Part shown: positions 1 through 9,520 of the stretch, in pieces
How positions within the stretch are numbered: position 1 is the stretch's first letter
How the letters are laid out: every line of letters starts with the position of its first letter
From: MFD00082-c5 sp963697995
GTDB taxonomy: Bacteria; Chlamydiota; Chlamydiia; Chlamydiales; JAJFMB01
Reading direction: 5' to 3'
Length of the DNA: 64,000 nt
Assembly (NCBI GenBank): GCA_963697995.1
Contig: OY969110.1
Location: 496,001-560,000, forward strand
The notes under the pieces: model-generated
The model's input: only the letters and a program-made list of their open reading frames with translations
Told to the model about the DNA's origin: nothing
Databases searched by the model: none
Program-made: the position numbers and the translations under genes

Positions 1-245
1 AAAATTTGCAGTTAACGAGCAAGAGAGACATAGCCTATTTTGCAAGGTTTAATTATATGACAATGAGAAAAACTTAAAAATTTCGCGAATGGAACACGCA
101 CTCTCCAAAGAAAAAGTGATCCTTTTGCAAAAAAAAAGCGGTGAACGACGCTTCCCCCTCCTTGAGGGGTTTGGTGAGGAGTAAAACGCATTTTTTGTCA
201 AAAGGGACACTTTTTATTGGAGAGGACTTTTTTAAGGGCCGACTA
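1..245. mobile_element. Miniature inverted-repeat element, copy A (left end outside window)
   Basis: Bases 1-243 match, with small differences, the interior and right end of the complete copy at 10826-11098. The right end reads GGGCCGAC (236-243) followed by TA (244-245), the same terminal sequence and the same TA as in the complete copy. No coding frame in it looks real, so it is a non-autonomous element. The left terminus lies about 34 bases before the window. The remaining gene-free bases up to 431 hold only a short palindrome around 311-322 (GCGCGTTTGCGC) and nothing else I recognise. Confidence 0.75.
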
Positions 246-431
246 AAGAGAGACGGAGAGGCTTCTTCAATGTTACGTATATGTTTCTATCACCTCTCCT
301 TTAGTGAGGCGCGTTTGCGCCAGGGGGGTGAGTTCCCAAGCTTTAGTATCTTTGTGTTTGAAGGCCTTAAGGTTTTGAAAGGAATCTATTTTCTATCCTG
401 ATATCCTATTATTGTTTTTTAAATTAGAGGA

Positions 432-1166
432 CTACTCTCGCTCATCGAGGATCTTTTTGTCCTCGAGGGCTAAAGCTATGGGTTCGACCGTTTGGGCATT
501 AGGAGGCACTCCTGTGGGGTCAGCAAGCCTTATCCCCACAAACCCCTGGAAAGCCATCGACATCAAGCCCGTCATAATAAACGTGATCCCCATACCCTTT
601 AAAGGGCCCACCACGTTTGAGACCGCCAATTTCTCGCGGATGGCCGCAATTAAGGCGATCGCTAGCCACCACCCAAGTCCCGATCCAAACACATAGACGA
701 GGTTCGGCCAAAAAGGATAATCGCGAGTCACCGCAAAAAGGCATGCTCCTAAAATGGCGCAGTTCACCGCAATCAAAGGCAAGTAAAGCCCCAAAGACAT
801 GTAAAGAGCTGGAGACACCTTTTCAATAATGATCTCAGTGATCTGCACAAAAGCTGCAATCACTGCAATAAATAAAAGAAACTGCAAAAAGTTTAAGTTG
901 ACCTGAGAGGCATCTAAGCCAAAGGCACTAAGCCAGCTCAAAGCCCCCTCTCCTGTCACAAATTTAAATACAAACCAGTTCAAAATTCCTGAACCTGTCA
1001 ATACGAGAACGACTGCAAGCCCCAAACCATTTGCCGTTTTTAACTTGGTTGAACACGCAAGGTAAGTACACATGCCCAAAAAGTTGGCGAGCAGAAAGTT
1101 TTCAATCAAAACTGACTGAAACAAAAGTCCAATAAGGTTAAATGGCTCGTAAAGTCCCATCCACAT
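432..1166 (-). CDS. nqrE: Na+-translocating NADH:quinone reductase subunit E
   Basis: Integral membrane subunit of the sodium-pumping NADH:quinone oxidoreductase in the inner membrane. The 244-residue protein is made of about six hydrophobic segments. C33 in the GMC motif of the first helix and C136 in the VNC motif match the two cysteines that, together with a pair in NqrD, hold the membrane [2Fe-2S] centre in the family. The ATG at 1166 is preceded by an AGGAC ribosome-binding site; a second Met three codons in is an alternative. It is the last gene of nqrB-C-D-E, with 14 bases between it and nqrD. The charged tail after residue 220 (ending LDERE) is somewhat longer than I expect for the family. 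Confidence 0.95.
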   Translation of the reverse strand: MWMGLYEPFNLIGLLFQSVLIENFLLANFLGMCTYLACSTKLKTANGLGLAVVLVLTGSGILNWFVFKFVTGEGALSWLSAFGLDASQVNLNFLQFLLFIAVIAAFVQITEIIIEKVSPALYMSLGLYLPLIAVNCAILGACLFAVTRDYPFWPNLVYVFGSGLGWWLAIALIAAIREKLAVSNVVGPLKGMGITFIMTGLMSMAFQGFVGIRLADPTGVPPNAQTVEPIALALEDKKILDERE

Positions 1167-1180
1167 AAACGTCCTATTCC

Positions 1181-1810
1181 TTACTTTTTGTTAATCATAT
1201 TATAAAGGGCTATCATCGCTCCAATGATAAAAAAGGCCGCCGGTGGGCTTACCATAAGAGAAAAATTCTCGTATCCCCCATGGGAATCGGAAGTGGCATA
1301 CCAAGAAGGGGGAATCACTTGGAAGCCAAAAAGTTGCCCAAAACCAAAAAGCTCTCGAATAGCACCCACGATGCAAATCACAACGGCGTACCCAAGACCT
1401 GCCCCCAACCCATCTAAAAAAGCGGGAATCGGAGTCACATTTTTGGCCATCCCTTCCGTGCGCCCCATCACAATACAGTTTGTGATGATCAAACCGACAA
1501 AGACGCTAAGCACTTTTGAGAGGGGAAACAAGTACGCCTTTAAAAGTTGGTCGATAATGATCACAAAAACAGAGATGATCGCAAGCTGGGTGATCATCCT
1601 GACACTGTCTGGAGTCACATTTCTTAAAAGAGAAACAAAATAGGAGGAAAAGGCCGTTACAAAAGAGACGGAGAGCCCCATCGTCAATGCAACAGATAAC
1701 CTGTTTGTCACCCCAAGGGCTGAGCAAATCCCAAGAACGGCAACCAGGATCTGATTTTCTGCCCAAAGCTGCCTTGTAAAATAAGAACTAACTGCAGGTT
1801 TTGTCGTCAT
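1181..1810 (-). CDS. nqrD: Na+-translocating NADH:quinone reductase subunit D
   Basis: Membrane subunit of Na+-NQR, homologous to NqrE and inserted in the opposite topology. At 209 residues it has the usual family length. C29 (LGIC) and C112 (TNC) are the two iron-sulfur cysteines of the family, at the same numbering as recalled for Vibrio NqrD. The start codon overlaps the 3' end of nqrC by four bases (ATGA type), indicating translational coupling in one operon. Confidence 0.96.
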   Translation of the reverse strand: MTTKPAVSSYFTRQLWAENQILVAVLGICSALGVTNRLSVALTMGLSVSFVTAFSSYFVSLLRNVTPDSVRMITQLAIISVFVIIIDQLLKAYLFPLSKVLSVFVGLIITNCIVMGRTEGMAKNVTPIPAFLDGLGAGLGYAVVICIVGAIRELFGFGQLFGFQVIPPSWYATSDSHGGYENFSLMVSPPAAFFIIGAMIALYNMINKK

Positions 1811-2703
1811 TTCTTCTCCTGGTTTTGTAGAGTGAGTAAAAAGGGGCGGTAAGGCTGTAAAGAGTCCTTATAGGCAAGAGTCACACCATTTCCTGTAAGG
1901 GTCGCCCCTGCCATTCCATCGACTGCGCTTAAAGCCTTTGGAGAATTCCCAAGCACTTCCTTAACTTTACCTTTAACGACTGTGATCCCAAGAGGCGCTT
2001 CTTTAAAATCGGTCTTCCCATCGGGAGACTCTTGGAAAATGTGTTTACCGGGAAAAAGGCTCTGCCACTCAGGCTCTGCAATGTTAGCTCCAAGTCCCGG
2101 AGTCTCTTTTTGGTCGTACCAGGAGGTCCCAATCACAGTATTGCCATCCGCTTTAACAGCTAAGTACCCATAAATGGCATCCCAAAGCCCAAATCCATTA
2201 ATAGGAAAGATATACCCTTGTGGTTTTTCCCCTTTGTCAAAAGGGACAATCTCGTAAAAAAGCTTGTAGGGCTGTTTGTAGTACCCCGTTTTCTTAAAAT
2301 TTTTCAAATACTCTTGCATATTGATCTTAAGTTCTTCAAAAGTGTGCACTTGCCCCTTATCGTCGGTCAATTTGGGCCTAAGTCTTTCTTGTATCACTTT
2401 GAGCACTTGATCTGTTGTCGCAATATCTCTACTTGTCCCAGGAACAAACTTTCCCTCGCTTGAAAGTTTTGCTGGGATCGATTCCCCTTTCTCGTTTTGC
2501 ATCAAAAACGTGCCCTCAAAGCTAAACATCTTGGCAGCAATAAGCTGCTGTTTACTTCGATCAAGCTCTAAAGCAATCTCCTGAGGCTTTTGCAAAACGC
2601 TCGCCAGGGTCGCCAAAATAACTGCGCAAACAGTACTTAAGATCACCATAAAAAGAAGGGTTGCCCCGTTTGAAGTCGGCTTAAAATCAGGATCTTGCGA
2701 CAT
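1807..2703 (-). CDS. nqrC: Na+-translocating NADH:quinone reductase subunit C
   Basis: FMN-carrying subunit of Na+-NQR: one N-terminal membrane anchor (about residues 14-36) and a large extracytoplasmic FMN-binding domain. The ETPGLGA motif (200-206) and DGMAGATLT (262-270) are the FMN_bind signatures; T268 is the expected covalent FMN attachment residue, placed by ApbE in the family. The usual serine before GAT is alanine here. It starts 17 bases inside the end of nqrB. No apbE gene is in the window. Confidence 0.95.
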   Translation of the reverse strand: MSQDPDFKPTSNGATLLFMVILSTVCAVILATLASVLQKPQEIALELDRSKQQLIAAKMFSFEGTFLMQNEKGESIPAKLSSEGKFVPGTSRDIATTDQVLKVIQERLRPKLTDDKGQVHTFEELKINMQEYLKNFKKTGYYKQPYKLFYEIVPFDKGEKPQGYIFPINGFGLWDAIYGYLAVKADGNTVIGTSWYDQKETPGLGANIAEPEWQSLFPGKHIFQESPDGKTDFKEAPLGITVVKGKVKEVLGNSPKALSAVDGMAGATLTGNGVTLAYKDSLQPYRPFLLTLQNQEKK

Positions 2704-4219
2704 TTAAGTCTCTCCTTGGACGCTGAAACCTTGTGGTGTAATAATCAAAATAAGGGGCAAATACGTTTCCAATTAAAATAGCTAGCATCACAGCCTCTGG
2801 ATACGCCGGGTTAATGACTCGAATCACAATGGTTATAATCCCAATCATTAACCCATAAATGATTTTAGCTAAATTATTGGCAGGCGATGAAACGGGGTCT
2901 GTGGCCATAAACACCAAACCAAAGGCTAATCCCCCAAGAATTAAGTGTTTATACGCCGGGAAACCAAAAGGGGCTGGAGTAAAGGCGCCGTTTAGCTCTC
3001 CTAAAATTTGAGAGCCATACTGAAAAGCAAGAGCTGTTCCAAGGGCTCCTACGAGGACAGAGAGCATCGTTCTATAAGAGGCCACACCAACTAAAATAAG
3101 AAAGCAAGCTCCTAAAAGGGCTGCAAGAGCCGATGTCTCCCCTATGCAACCGAGTTTGTTGCCGAGGAAAAACCCTAAATCGTTGTTGTTACCAAGCCCA
3201 AAATTAAGCTCTGAAAAACGGTACGCATCCTCAAAAGAGCTCGAAGAGAGGCCAAGGCCTCCACTAGAAAGAGGAGCTGTCACAAACTTTTTTAGCTCCT
3301 CTGGTGTTAAAGAGCCTAAAACACCCTCTGATGAGAAGGTCGCTTTCCATTTTTCAAAATATTTTGAAATCGTCTCAAAAGTGGGAACATGAGAGCCCAA
3401 TTGATTGGTTGCGATCGCATCGACGTGGATTTTTTTGATGTCGTGCGGGATATTAAATTGAGAAAGCTTAGTTGTTTGAGTATACGCATCTAAAGGGCCA
3501 AGTCCTGCCTCTTCATTCATTTTAAGTAAACTGTTTCTCACCTTAGCTGGATCACTTCCCACCCAAACATTTCCAGACATTTTTCCTGGATACCCAAAGA
3601 AGAGGAAGGCTCTACAGATAAGGGCGGGATTGACGATATTCATGCCTGAGCCCCCAAACACCTCTTTTCCGAGGATAATCCCCAAAGAGACCCCAACGGC
3701 TGCCATCCAAAGAGGAATCGTCGGTGGCATGATAAAGACAAATAAAATTCCAGTAACCAAAAACCCTTCAGTAATTTCGTGTTTTCTAACGATTGCAAAA
3801 ACAGCTTCCCAAAAGCCTCCCACTGCATAAGTGACGACAAGAAGAGGTAAGACAATATAGAGCCCTTCTTGTATGGCCTTAAGAGCGACCCCATTTTTTT
3901 GAACAAAGGCTATATAGTTAGAAATCGACTGTGAGCCTTTCATAAACTCGGCCATTAACTGATGATTGCCGCTTGAATAAACATAAGATTGTAACCCAGT
4001 ATTCCACACACCCCAAAGAAAACAGGGCATAAGGGCAAAAACGACGAGAAGCATCCACCTTTTGATATCGATGGCATCTCTAATATGAGGCCCTTTTGAG
4101 GTGTTGATTTCAGGCTCAAAAAGGAAGGTATCTGCGGCACTGACTAAAGGACGAAGAAAGTTTAAAGGCTTCCCTTCATCGGTCATTTTTAGCTGAGCAT
4201 CGAGAAATTTTCGCAACAT
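2687..4219 (-). CDS. nqrB: Na+-translocating NADH:quinone reductase subunit B
   Basis: Large membrane subunit of Na+-NQR with about ten hydrophobic segments; it carries FMN and riboflavin and takes part in sodium translocation. At 510 residues it is longer than typical proteobacterial NqrB because of insertions (about 70-115 and 220-370), a pattern I recall from chlamydial NqrB. The region after NPAL and RAFLFFGYP aligns with the family's FMN site, but the usual DGYSGAT is DAYTQTT (244-250), keeping the acceptor threonine T250. First gene of nqrBCDE; there is no nqrA beside it, as in other Chlamydiae. About 60 bases separate it from the upstream outer-membrane gene, so co-transcription with that gene is possible. 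Confidence 0.95.
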   Translation of the reverse strand: MLRKFLDAQLKMTDEGKPLNFLRPLVSAADTFLFEPEINTSKGPHIRDAIDIKRWMLLVVFALMPCFLWGVWNTGLQSYVYSSGNHQLMAEFMKGSQSISNYIAFVQKNGVALKAIQEGLYIVLPLLVVTYAVGGFWEAVFAIVRKHEITEGFLVTGILFVFIMPPTIPLWMAAVGVSLGIILGKEVFGGSGMNIVNPALICRAFLFFGYPGKMSGNVWVGSDPAKVRNSLLKMNEEAGLGPLDAYTQTTKLSQFNIPHDIKKIHVDAIATNQLGSHVPTFETISKYFEKWKATFSSEGVLGSLTPEELKKFVTAPLSSGGLGLSSSSFEDAYRFSELNFGLGNNNDLGFFLGNKLGCIGETSALAALLGACFLILVGVASYRTMLSVLVGALGTALAFQYGSQILGELNGAFTPAPFGFPAYKHLILGGLAFGLVFMATDPVSSPANNLAKIIYGLMIGIITIVIRVINPAYPEAVMLAILIGNVFAPYFDYYTTRFQRPRRDLNVARS

Positions 4220-4279
4220 GAAAAACTAAAACCTCTTAAAACCGTAAAGTTATCAAAAAAAATCGAATTAAGCAAGTCT

Positions 4280-5113
4280 TCAAAACGAAACATCAACCGA
4301 AAAAGTGACGCCCTGTAATAAAGTGACTTTTCCACCACCACTATCGTTAAAATGCAAAAGAGAGACCCCCTCTTTTGATGTTAAATTAAGCGTGTGACTA
4401 CACCCTATCTGCCCTAAAATGGCTCTCATCTCATACCCAACAAAAGCTCCAATCCCATACCAGGAGAGACAAGGAAACATATACCTTAAGCCACATCTCA
4501 AATCGGTAAGAGCGACAAAGTGCCCATCTAAAAACTTATCGTGAATCACTTGAGAGAAAACAATGTTTAAATCTCTTTTTCCGCTCCCATAAAGAGAACC
4601 CAATGCTCCTAAAGTTTCAAAAGTGAAACCAGCTCCCATATCCCATTGAAAAAGAAGGCCAACTAAAGGTCCTGCCCCCTTAAAATGATTCGTCTCTTTG
4701 ATCTCTTCAAGGTACGATTTATTCAAAAAAGCCCCCTCGACGCCAACAAATCCTCTTAAGGCAATTAAGTAGTTCCTATAAAAAGTATACCCGACATCCA
4801 AGTCAATCACATTCATGTCAAACCAACACTCATGCTTTTTTCCTGCGGAAAAACGGTTGTAGTTTGCATCAAAGACAAGACTCTCCCCATACATCAAATA
4901 GGAGGCTCCCACGCGAAACCCGAAATTCATCGGCAGATAAACTTTTTTCGCTTTTAAACAGATCTCATCGTTATAGGATGAAGAGGTGTCTAAAATGGTG
5001 TGAAATGTGGAAGTCTTCCAATAACACACATCCCCATAAATCCCAATCGTATTAAATCCAAACGAAAAGAGGGAGGAGGAAAGAAAAAGAAAAGAAAAAA
5101 CAGCGCGAAACAT
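4280..5113 (-). CDS. Outer-membrane beta-barrel protein, MOMP-like
   Basis: Predicted secreted 277-residue outer-membrane protein. It has a signal peptide (about 1-19, Leu/Phe/Ser-rich), alternating aromatic/glycine strands through the whole length, and a C-terminal phenylalanine (VDVSF) typical of BAM substrates. The segment around residues 65-90 (GFRVGASYL, then DANYNRF) resembles the Lpg1974-type pore-forming proteins that several chlamydia-like bacteria use as major outer-membrane proteins; that family assignment is inference from a short resemblance. Several cysteines are present, as in chlamydial envelope proteins that cross-link by disulfides. A good promoter lies just upstream (5150-5178). 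Confidence 0.65.
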   Translation of the reverse strand: MFRAVFSFLFLSSSLFSFGFNTIGIYGDVCYWKTSTFHTILDTSSSYNDEICLKAKKVYLPMNFGFRVGASYLMYGESLVFDANYNRFSAGKKHECWFDMNVIDLDVGYTFYRNYLIALRGFVGVEGAFLNKSYLEEIKETNHFKGAGPLVGLLFQWDMGAGFTFETLGALGSLYGSGKRDLNIVFSQVIHDKFLDGHFVALTDLRCGLRYMFPCLSWYGIGAFVGYEMRAILGQIGCSHTLNLTSKEGVSLLHFNDSGGGKVTLLQGVTFSVDVSF

Positions 5114-5149
5114 CTAAAGACCTATAAGTCATTTTAAAAAAGGTTCTTA

Positions 5150-5178
5150 GTCATACCCTATCCAAACGTTTTCGTCAA
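5150..5178 (-). promoter_or_regulatory. Predicted housekeeping-sigma promoter of the beta-barrel gene
   Basis: Read on the minus strand: TTGACG (5178-5173), a 17-base spacer, then TATGAC (5155-5150), about 37 bases upstream of the start codon at 5113. Confidence 0.55.
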
Positions 5179-5229
5179 TCCCATTTTTTCTTGCTTTTTT
5201 TCCCTCCTATTGAGTAGTTTCATCAACCA

Positions 5230-5871
5230 ATGAATCCATTACTCAATCTTCTCTATCCTCATTGCTGCTGGGAGTGTGATACACCTCTTCCATTAAAAGA
5301 TGCTCTTTTTTGCCATTCTTGCCAGCTCTTACTATCCCCTTTAAGACAAGAAGGGCGATGCAAAACTTGCTTTCAAGAGGAGAGACCCTGCACCTTTTGC
5401 AAAAAAAACAAAAGCCCCTTTAAACAAATAGGAGCGGTCTTTGATCTGTTTGGTCCCGCAGAAAAAATCACGCGAGCCCTACAAAATGGGAAGGCCCCTT
5501 ATGTCGCAAAAGGGGTCGCAGGGGCTATTCTCAACAAATTTATAGAAGAGGAGTGGAAAATGCCAGATGAGATCACCTACGTTCCAACTCTTCCCTCAAA
5601 AAGATTGTTAATAGGATATGAACCAAGCTATTTAATAGCCGCTGAATTTGGCAAGGTATTAAAAAAGGAAATCAAACGGATTTTGGAGGTTAGCGAAACA
5701 AAGGAGGGGCAACTTCACTATAAACCTTCCAAAGAGGCCTTTTTCCCCCATCAAACTCTTCTATTGATTGGGGATATGATCGATAATACGAGATTATTTC
5801 AATGTGGAGAAGCTGTTTTAGAGACCTTCGCCCAAGAAGTGTATGGCCTCTTTTTTGCAGAGATCGATTGA
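5230..5871 (+). CDS. ComF-family phosphoribosyltransferase-like protein
   Basis: 213-residue cytoplasmic protein. The N-terminal 60 residues hold paired cysteines (CCWEC, CHSC, CKTC, CTFC), a zinc-ribbon pair as in ComF. The C-terminal half has the phosphoribosyltransferase-like fold segment, but the PRPP loop, normally DD followed by TTGAT, reads GDMIDNTR (about 183-190), so PRPP binding is doubtful. ComF takes part in DNA uptake in competent bacteria; many homologues have no known role. It lies at the position where C. trachomatis has small genes between dnaA_2 and nqrB. Its last codons overlap the -35 box of the next gene. Confidence 0.75.
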   Translation: MNPLLNLLYPHCCWECDTPLPLKDALFCHSCQLLLSPLRQEGRCKTCFQEERPCTFCKKNKSPFKQIGAVFDLFGPAEKITRALQNGKAPYVAKGVAGAILNKFIEEEWKMPDEITYVPTLPSKRLLIGYEPSYLIAAEFGKVLKKEIKRILEVSETKEGQLHYKPSKEAFFPHQTLLLIGDMIDNTRLFQCGEAVLETFAQEVYGLFFAEID

Positions 5872-5896
5872 CTCGTATGATATTTAAATTTATACT
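5868..5896 (+). promoter_or_regulatory. Strong predicted promoter of the 637-residue gene
   Basis: TTGACT (5868-5873), 17-base spacer, TATACT (5891-5896). The -35 box overlaps the TGA stop of the ComF-like gene. The start codon at 5921 is 25 bases downstream of the -10 box. Confidence 0.65.
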
Positions 5897-5920
5897 AAAT
5901 GTCAAAAAAAGGCGCTTAAC

Positions 5921-7834
5921 ATGACCACTCCCATAGATCTACGTTTTTTCGATGAATCAAAACTCCTTCAAGAATCACTTGAAACAGATGAGATAAGAAC
6001 ATTAGAAAAAGAGGTTTACGATAACCGAAATTTGCCTTCAAATGTCAAAATAATCGATGCCCCTTCGCTACAAAGCTCGAATCTTTTTTTCATATGTCAC
6101 GACATAACGACAATCGCTAAGATCGTTCCTCAAGTCGTATTAAAATTTTACATGAAAGTCCCCGATCAAGCAGAGATCAATACCATTGTTCGCGATTTTG
6201 CCACGATTTTTTTTCTAAAAAAAAATCTTGCAAATGAGAAAAATGTTAAAAGACAAGATGCCTTCAAAAATCTTTCCATGAGAGAAGCGATTCGACAAAT
6301 CCTGCCTCTTTTTGCTGAAGAAAAAAAATTGGCTCATCATTTAATTGAATTGGGTAGATTGCAAAGAATCATTCACCAAGCTAACCTCAATTTCCAATTT
6401 CCCCTCTATTACACGGAAGCTAATCACGAATTAACACACAATAGGGTATCCTTACCCCCTGCAAACACAATTGAAAGGTTTTTCTTGCGGGTCTGGTTTA
6501 AAGATTGCGTACCAACCATTCCCTTATCTTCTGATGATAAAGCTGTTAGTCTTAACAAGTTCTTTCCCTACAAAGATCTTCTCGAAGTCTTTAAACAAAG
6601 AATAGAAGATCCTGAATTAGCAAGGGCAGCAACTGATATCCTTAATAGACTGGTGAGAAATCAATCTACAGAGGAATTTAACACACTCTTCGAAAAGGTG
6701 AAAACAATTATCGGAAAACGGTTTGTTGAGGACAACAAAGATCTCTTTTCAGGGTGTTGTAACCTTTTTCCCTTTATTCTTTTCGCAACCAACCATTTAT
6801 CGGAAAGAGATAAAGATATAGATACAGCTATTGCTTGCCAGGCTGATTGGTCTAACTCCACACAAGGACGTTTCTGCTATAGAGATCGGGCTTCTTGGAA
6901 ATATAGCTCCTTGGCACGTCGACTGGTCGAAGACGCATGTCGCAAAAACTATTTTACTCAAAGGCAAAACCAGATACTCCTCTCATTAAAAGAGATTTAC
7001 GGTAAAGAATGTGAAGCCCTTTTTGCTCCCTATTTACCACAACTCCAAAAAACTGCCGTACCCTTAAATCTTGAGGACTTTCAAGAGGAAGAAAAAGGGG
7101 AAAAGAAAATCAGTAAGGGGAAGAAACCACTTGTTCAAAAAAAGAGGGTGACGTATGAACAAGGGGAATCTTCTGGCTCAAGAGATATTCAAGAACCGGT
7201 TCCCACTCCTCTCACCACAACTCAAGAGAAGTTAAAAAGTCTTTTAACGCACCGCTTCTGCTATAGTCCCCGAGTTTGCCGTTTTTTCAATATCGACCCT
7301 TCAACTAATCTCGAAAAAATAAGGGCCTTTAAAAACAGAGGGGAGTTGGTTTATCAGAAAGCCTCAAATATTGAATTGTTAAACAGTTGGAAACTTCACT
7401 GTTTCCCCCCTATCGAGTTGATCGCATACAATTCAGATTTCAAAAAAAAGTTTACTGTAGATAACAACCCTTCAGAGAATCGGGGATTTTGGCTTTTATG
7501 CGGTTTTCAATTTGATCAAGAAAAAACCCTTTATGGTCGCGTCCAAATAGGATTTCATCTAAAGAATGACAACGAGATTGTGCACCGTTTTTTTACTCCT
7601 ACGATGGAGAATACAGAACATTTCAAATACATCTCACAAACATTGATGGGGAAAAAAAACAGCGGTGAGGAGGATGTCGACCCTTTTTACGGTCCTCAAA
7701 GTGATAGTCAATACTTTTTTAAAGATCAACTTTTTGAAGTCGAAGGGGAAGGAGAGCTTGAAAGGATCAGTATTCGGGACAATGTCAGAAAAATGAGCAT
7801 CACAGCAATACAGATCCCGTCTTGGATGAAATAG
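5921..7834 (+). CDS. Hypothetical protein, 637 residues
   Basis: I do not recognise a family. The protein has no signal peptide and no membrane segment. It appears to have two folded parts: a helical N-terminal region (about 1-385) and a C-terminal region (about 430-637), joined by a charged, low-complexity linker rich in Lys, Glu and Ser (about 388-440). The C-terminal part has beta-rich stretches and several aromatic residues. It is expressed from its own predicted promoter and ends at a bidirectional terminator facing dnaA. The two-domain plan with a disordered linker would suit a host-directed protein, but nothing in the sequence shows secretion. Confidence 0.8.
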   Translation: MTTPIDLRFFDESKLLQESLETDEIRTLEKEVYDNRNLPSNVKIIDAPSLQSSNLFFICHDITTIAKIVPQVVLKFYMKVPDQAEINTIVRDFATIFFLKKNLANEKNVKRQDAFKNLSMREAIRQILPLFAEEKKLAHHLIELGRLQRIIHQANLNFQFPLYYTEANHELTHNRVSLPPANTIERFFLRVWFKDCVPTIPLSSDDKAVSLNKFFPYKDLLEVFKQRIEDPELARAATDILNRLVRNQSTEEFNTLFEKVKTIIGKRFVEDNKDLFSGCCNLFPFILFATNHLSERDKDIDTAIACQADWSNSTQGRFCYRDRASWKYSSLARRLVEDACRKNYFTQRQNQILLSLKEIYGKECEALFAPYLPQLQKTAVPLNLEDFQEEEKGEKKISKGKKPLVQKKRVTYEQGESSGSRDIQEPVPTPLTTTQEKLKSLLTHRFCYSPRVCRFFNIDPSTNLEKIRAFKNRGELVYQKASNIELLNSWKLHCFPPIELIAYNSDFKKKFTVDNNPSENRGFWLLCGFQFDQEKTLYGRVQIGFHLKNDNEIVHRFFTPTMENTEHFKYISQTLMGKKNSGEEDVDPFYGPQSDSQYFFKDQLFEVEGEGELERISIRDNVRKMSITAIQIPSWMK

Positions 7835-7874
7835 TAGGCATTGAGTTTTTTAACTGTAGCCTCTTTTAAGGTTC

Positions 7875-7904
7875 TGTCCCAATTTTCTGTAAATTTGGGA
7901 CACA
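7875..7904. terminator. Bidirectional hairpin between convergent genes
   Basis: TGTCCCAATTTT and AAATTTGGGACA pair as a 12-base stem with one mismatch and a four-base loop. It sits between the 3' ends of the 637-residue gene and dnaA. Confidence 0.6.
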
Positions 7905-7912
7905 GTCCTCTT

Positions 7913-9259
7913 TTAAACTGTTCTAATTTCCCTTTCGATGATCCCGATCTGGCGTCTTAACTCCTCATCCCCTTCCACTTTCTTCTCGATATTGCGGCAA
8001 GCGTGAATAATCGTCGAGTGGGTCTTTCCAAAAGAGGCACCAAGAACCTGTAGAGAATCGTTGATCATCTTCTTAGCTAAATACATCGCGACCTGCCTTG
8101 GAAGAGCGACTTCCTTTTTTCTTTCACTTCCCTTTAACGACTTAATGCTCACCTGAAAAACGGCTGCCACACATTTCAAAATCTGATCGATCGAAATCTT
8201 GTCGGTGGGCACGTGTTGAAGCATTTCTTTAAGAGTCGCCTTAACAAGCTCTTCAGTAATACACATATCTAAAAGACGGCAATGAGCACTTAAACGATTG
8301 ATCGCGCCCTCTAACTGCCGCACGTTGTTGTAAATATGCTCGGCTATGAAAAAGGCTACATTTTGAGGAATTTCTAATCCTTTTTTCTCAGCTTTGTGTT
8401 GCAAAATAGCAACTCTTGTTTCAAGCTCTGGAACCCCTACTTGCGCCACTAAACCCCACTCCATTCTTGCAATCATCCTCTCAGACAATCTTAACTGCGA
8501 TGGGGGCTTGTCACTTGTGATCACAATCTGTTTATTTTGATTCTTCAAAGCTTCAAATAAGTTACAAAGCTCCTCTTCAAAGTTGAGACGGTTCTGCAAA
8601 AACTGGATATCGTCGATCAGCAAAACATCGATCTCTTGCCTATAAAACTTTTTTAATTTATCTAAAGATTTGTTTTTCAAGCTATCAACTAATTCATTGA
8701 CAAAAGCCTCTGTGGTAATGCAATGCACCCTTAACGGTTTTTTACTTTCCCCAATAAAATGGCCAATGCTGTGTAAAAGGTGTGTTTTGCCAAGACCTAC
8801 TCCACCGTGAATAAACAAAGGATTGTAAGAGATTCCAGGACGGGTAGCCACGCCAAGAGCTGCCGATTTGACAAACTGGTTATTTGGTCCTTCGATAAAG
8901 GTATCAAAACGGTAGGTGCTATTGAGTTGGACTTGATAGGGGTGAGCCTCTTTTTTCAATTGGGGCTCAACAGGCGCCTGAGGAGTGATCTCAATCTTTT
9001 TAGATTGAGCGATGACAAAGTGAATCTGCAACTCCCCCTGTTCAGTGACAGGCAAAAAGCTCTTCAATTCCTCTTTATAGTTCGATATCAAATACTCTTT
9101 TACAAAAATATTTGGGACTTCTAGTGTGATCGAGTGCTCATCGGATTTAAGATACCGAATAGGGGCTAACCAATTGCCAAAAGCTGTTGCTGAAGTTTTC
9201 TTTTGAATATAACCCAAAAACTCCATCCATCCTTTCTGAACATCGTAAACGAGTACCAT
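7913..9259 (-). CDS. dnaA: Chromosomal replication initiator DnaA (second chlamydial copy type)
   Basis: Replication initiator ATPase. Counting from the ATG at 9259 (448 residues), the N-terminal interaction domain occupies about 1-75, the AAA+ Walker A (GGVGLGKT) about 151-158, Walker B (LLIDDIQF) about 213-220, and the C-terminal helix-turn-helix with the LPRQVAMYL and GKTHSTI signatures about 380-425. The frame stays open to a TTG at 9295, but the ATG has an AAGGTG ribosome-binding site and fits family length better. Chlamydiae carry two dnaA genes; this one lies near nqrB, as C. trachomatis dnaA_2 does. I saw no cluster of DnaA boxes upstream, so this is not evidently the origin. Confidence 0.93.
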   Translation of the reverse strand: MVLVYDVQKGWMEFLGYIQKKTSATAFGNWLAPIRYLKSDEHSITLEVPNIFVKEYLISNYKEELKSFLPVTEQGELQIHFVIAQSKKIEITPQAPVEPQLKKEAHPYQVQLNSTYRFDTFIEGPNNQFVKSAALGVATRPGISYNPLFIHGGVGLGKTHLLHSIGHFIGESKKPLRVHCITTEAFVNELVDSLKNKSLDKLKKFYRQEIDVLLIDDIQFLQNRLNFEEELCNLFEALKNQNKQIVITSDKPPSQLRLSERMIARMEWGLVAQVGVPELETRVAILQHKAEKKGLEIPQNVAFFIAEHIYNNVRQLEGAINRLSAHCRLLDMCITEELVKATLKEMLQHVPTDKISIDQILKCVAAVFQVSIKSLKGSERKKEVALPRQVAMYLAKKMINDSLQVLGASFGKTHSTIIHACRNIEKKVEGDEELRRQIGIIEREIRTV

Positions 9260-9520
9260 GAACACTACACCTTTTTTTCTTAGGAATCCCCTCAATTCGA
9301 TTTAAGAGAGAGTTTTCCATTTTTACTTCAAGTTATGAACAACGTCTCCACAGATCAGATGGGCTTTGTTCCGGGGGAAATCTAGCATGGGGGGGCATCA
9401 GGGTGCAAGCAAATTTCAGCGTTGGGGGATTAAAAAACTGCTAAATGTCTGGAAATCAAACGGAAAAACGAGTTTATTTTTGCTAAATTTCTTGATTTTT
9501 TGCTACACTTGGATACAAGT

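Noticed and set aside
9260..9295. TTG at 9295 as the dnaA start
   Set aside because: The ATG at 9259 has a better ribosome-binding site and family-like length.
9296..9499. Replication origin beside dnaA
   Set aside because: No cluster of DnaA boxes is visible; chlamydial dnaA_2 is not known to mark the origin.
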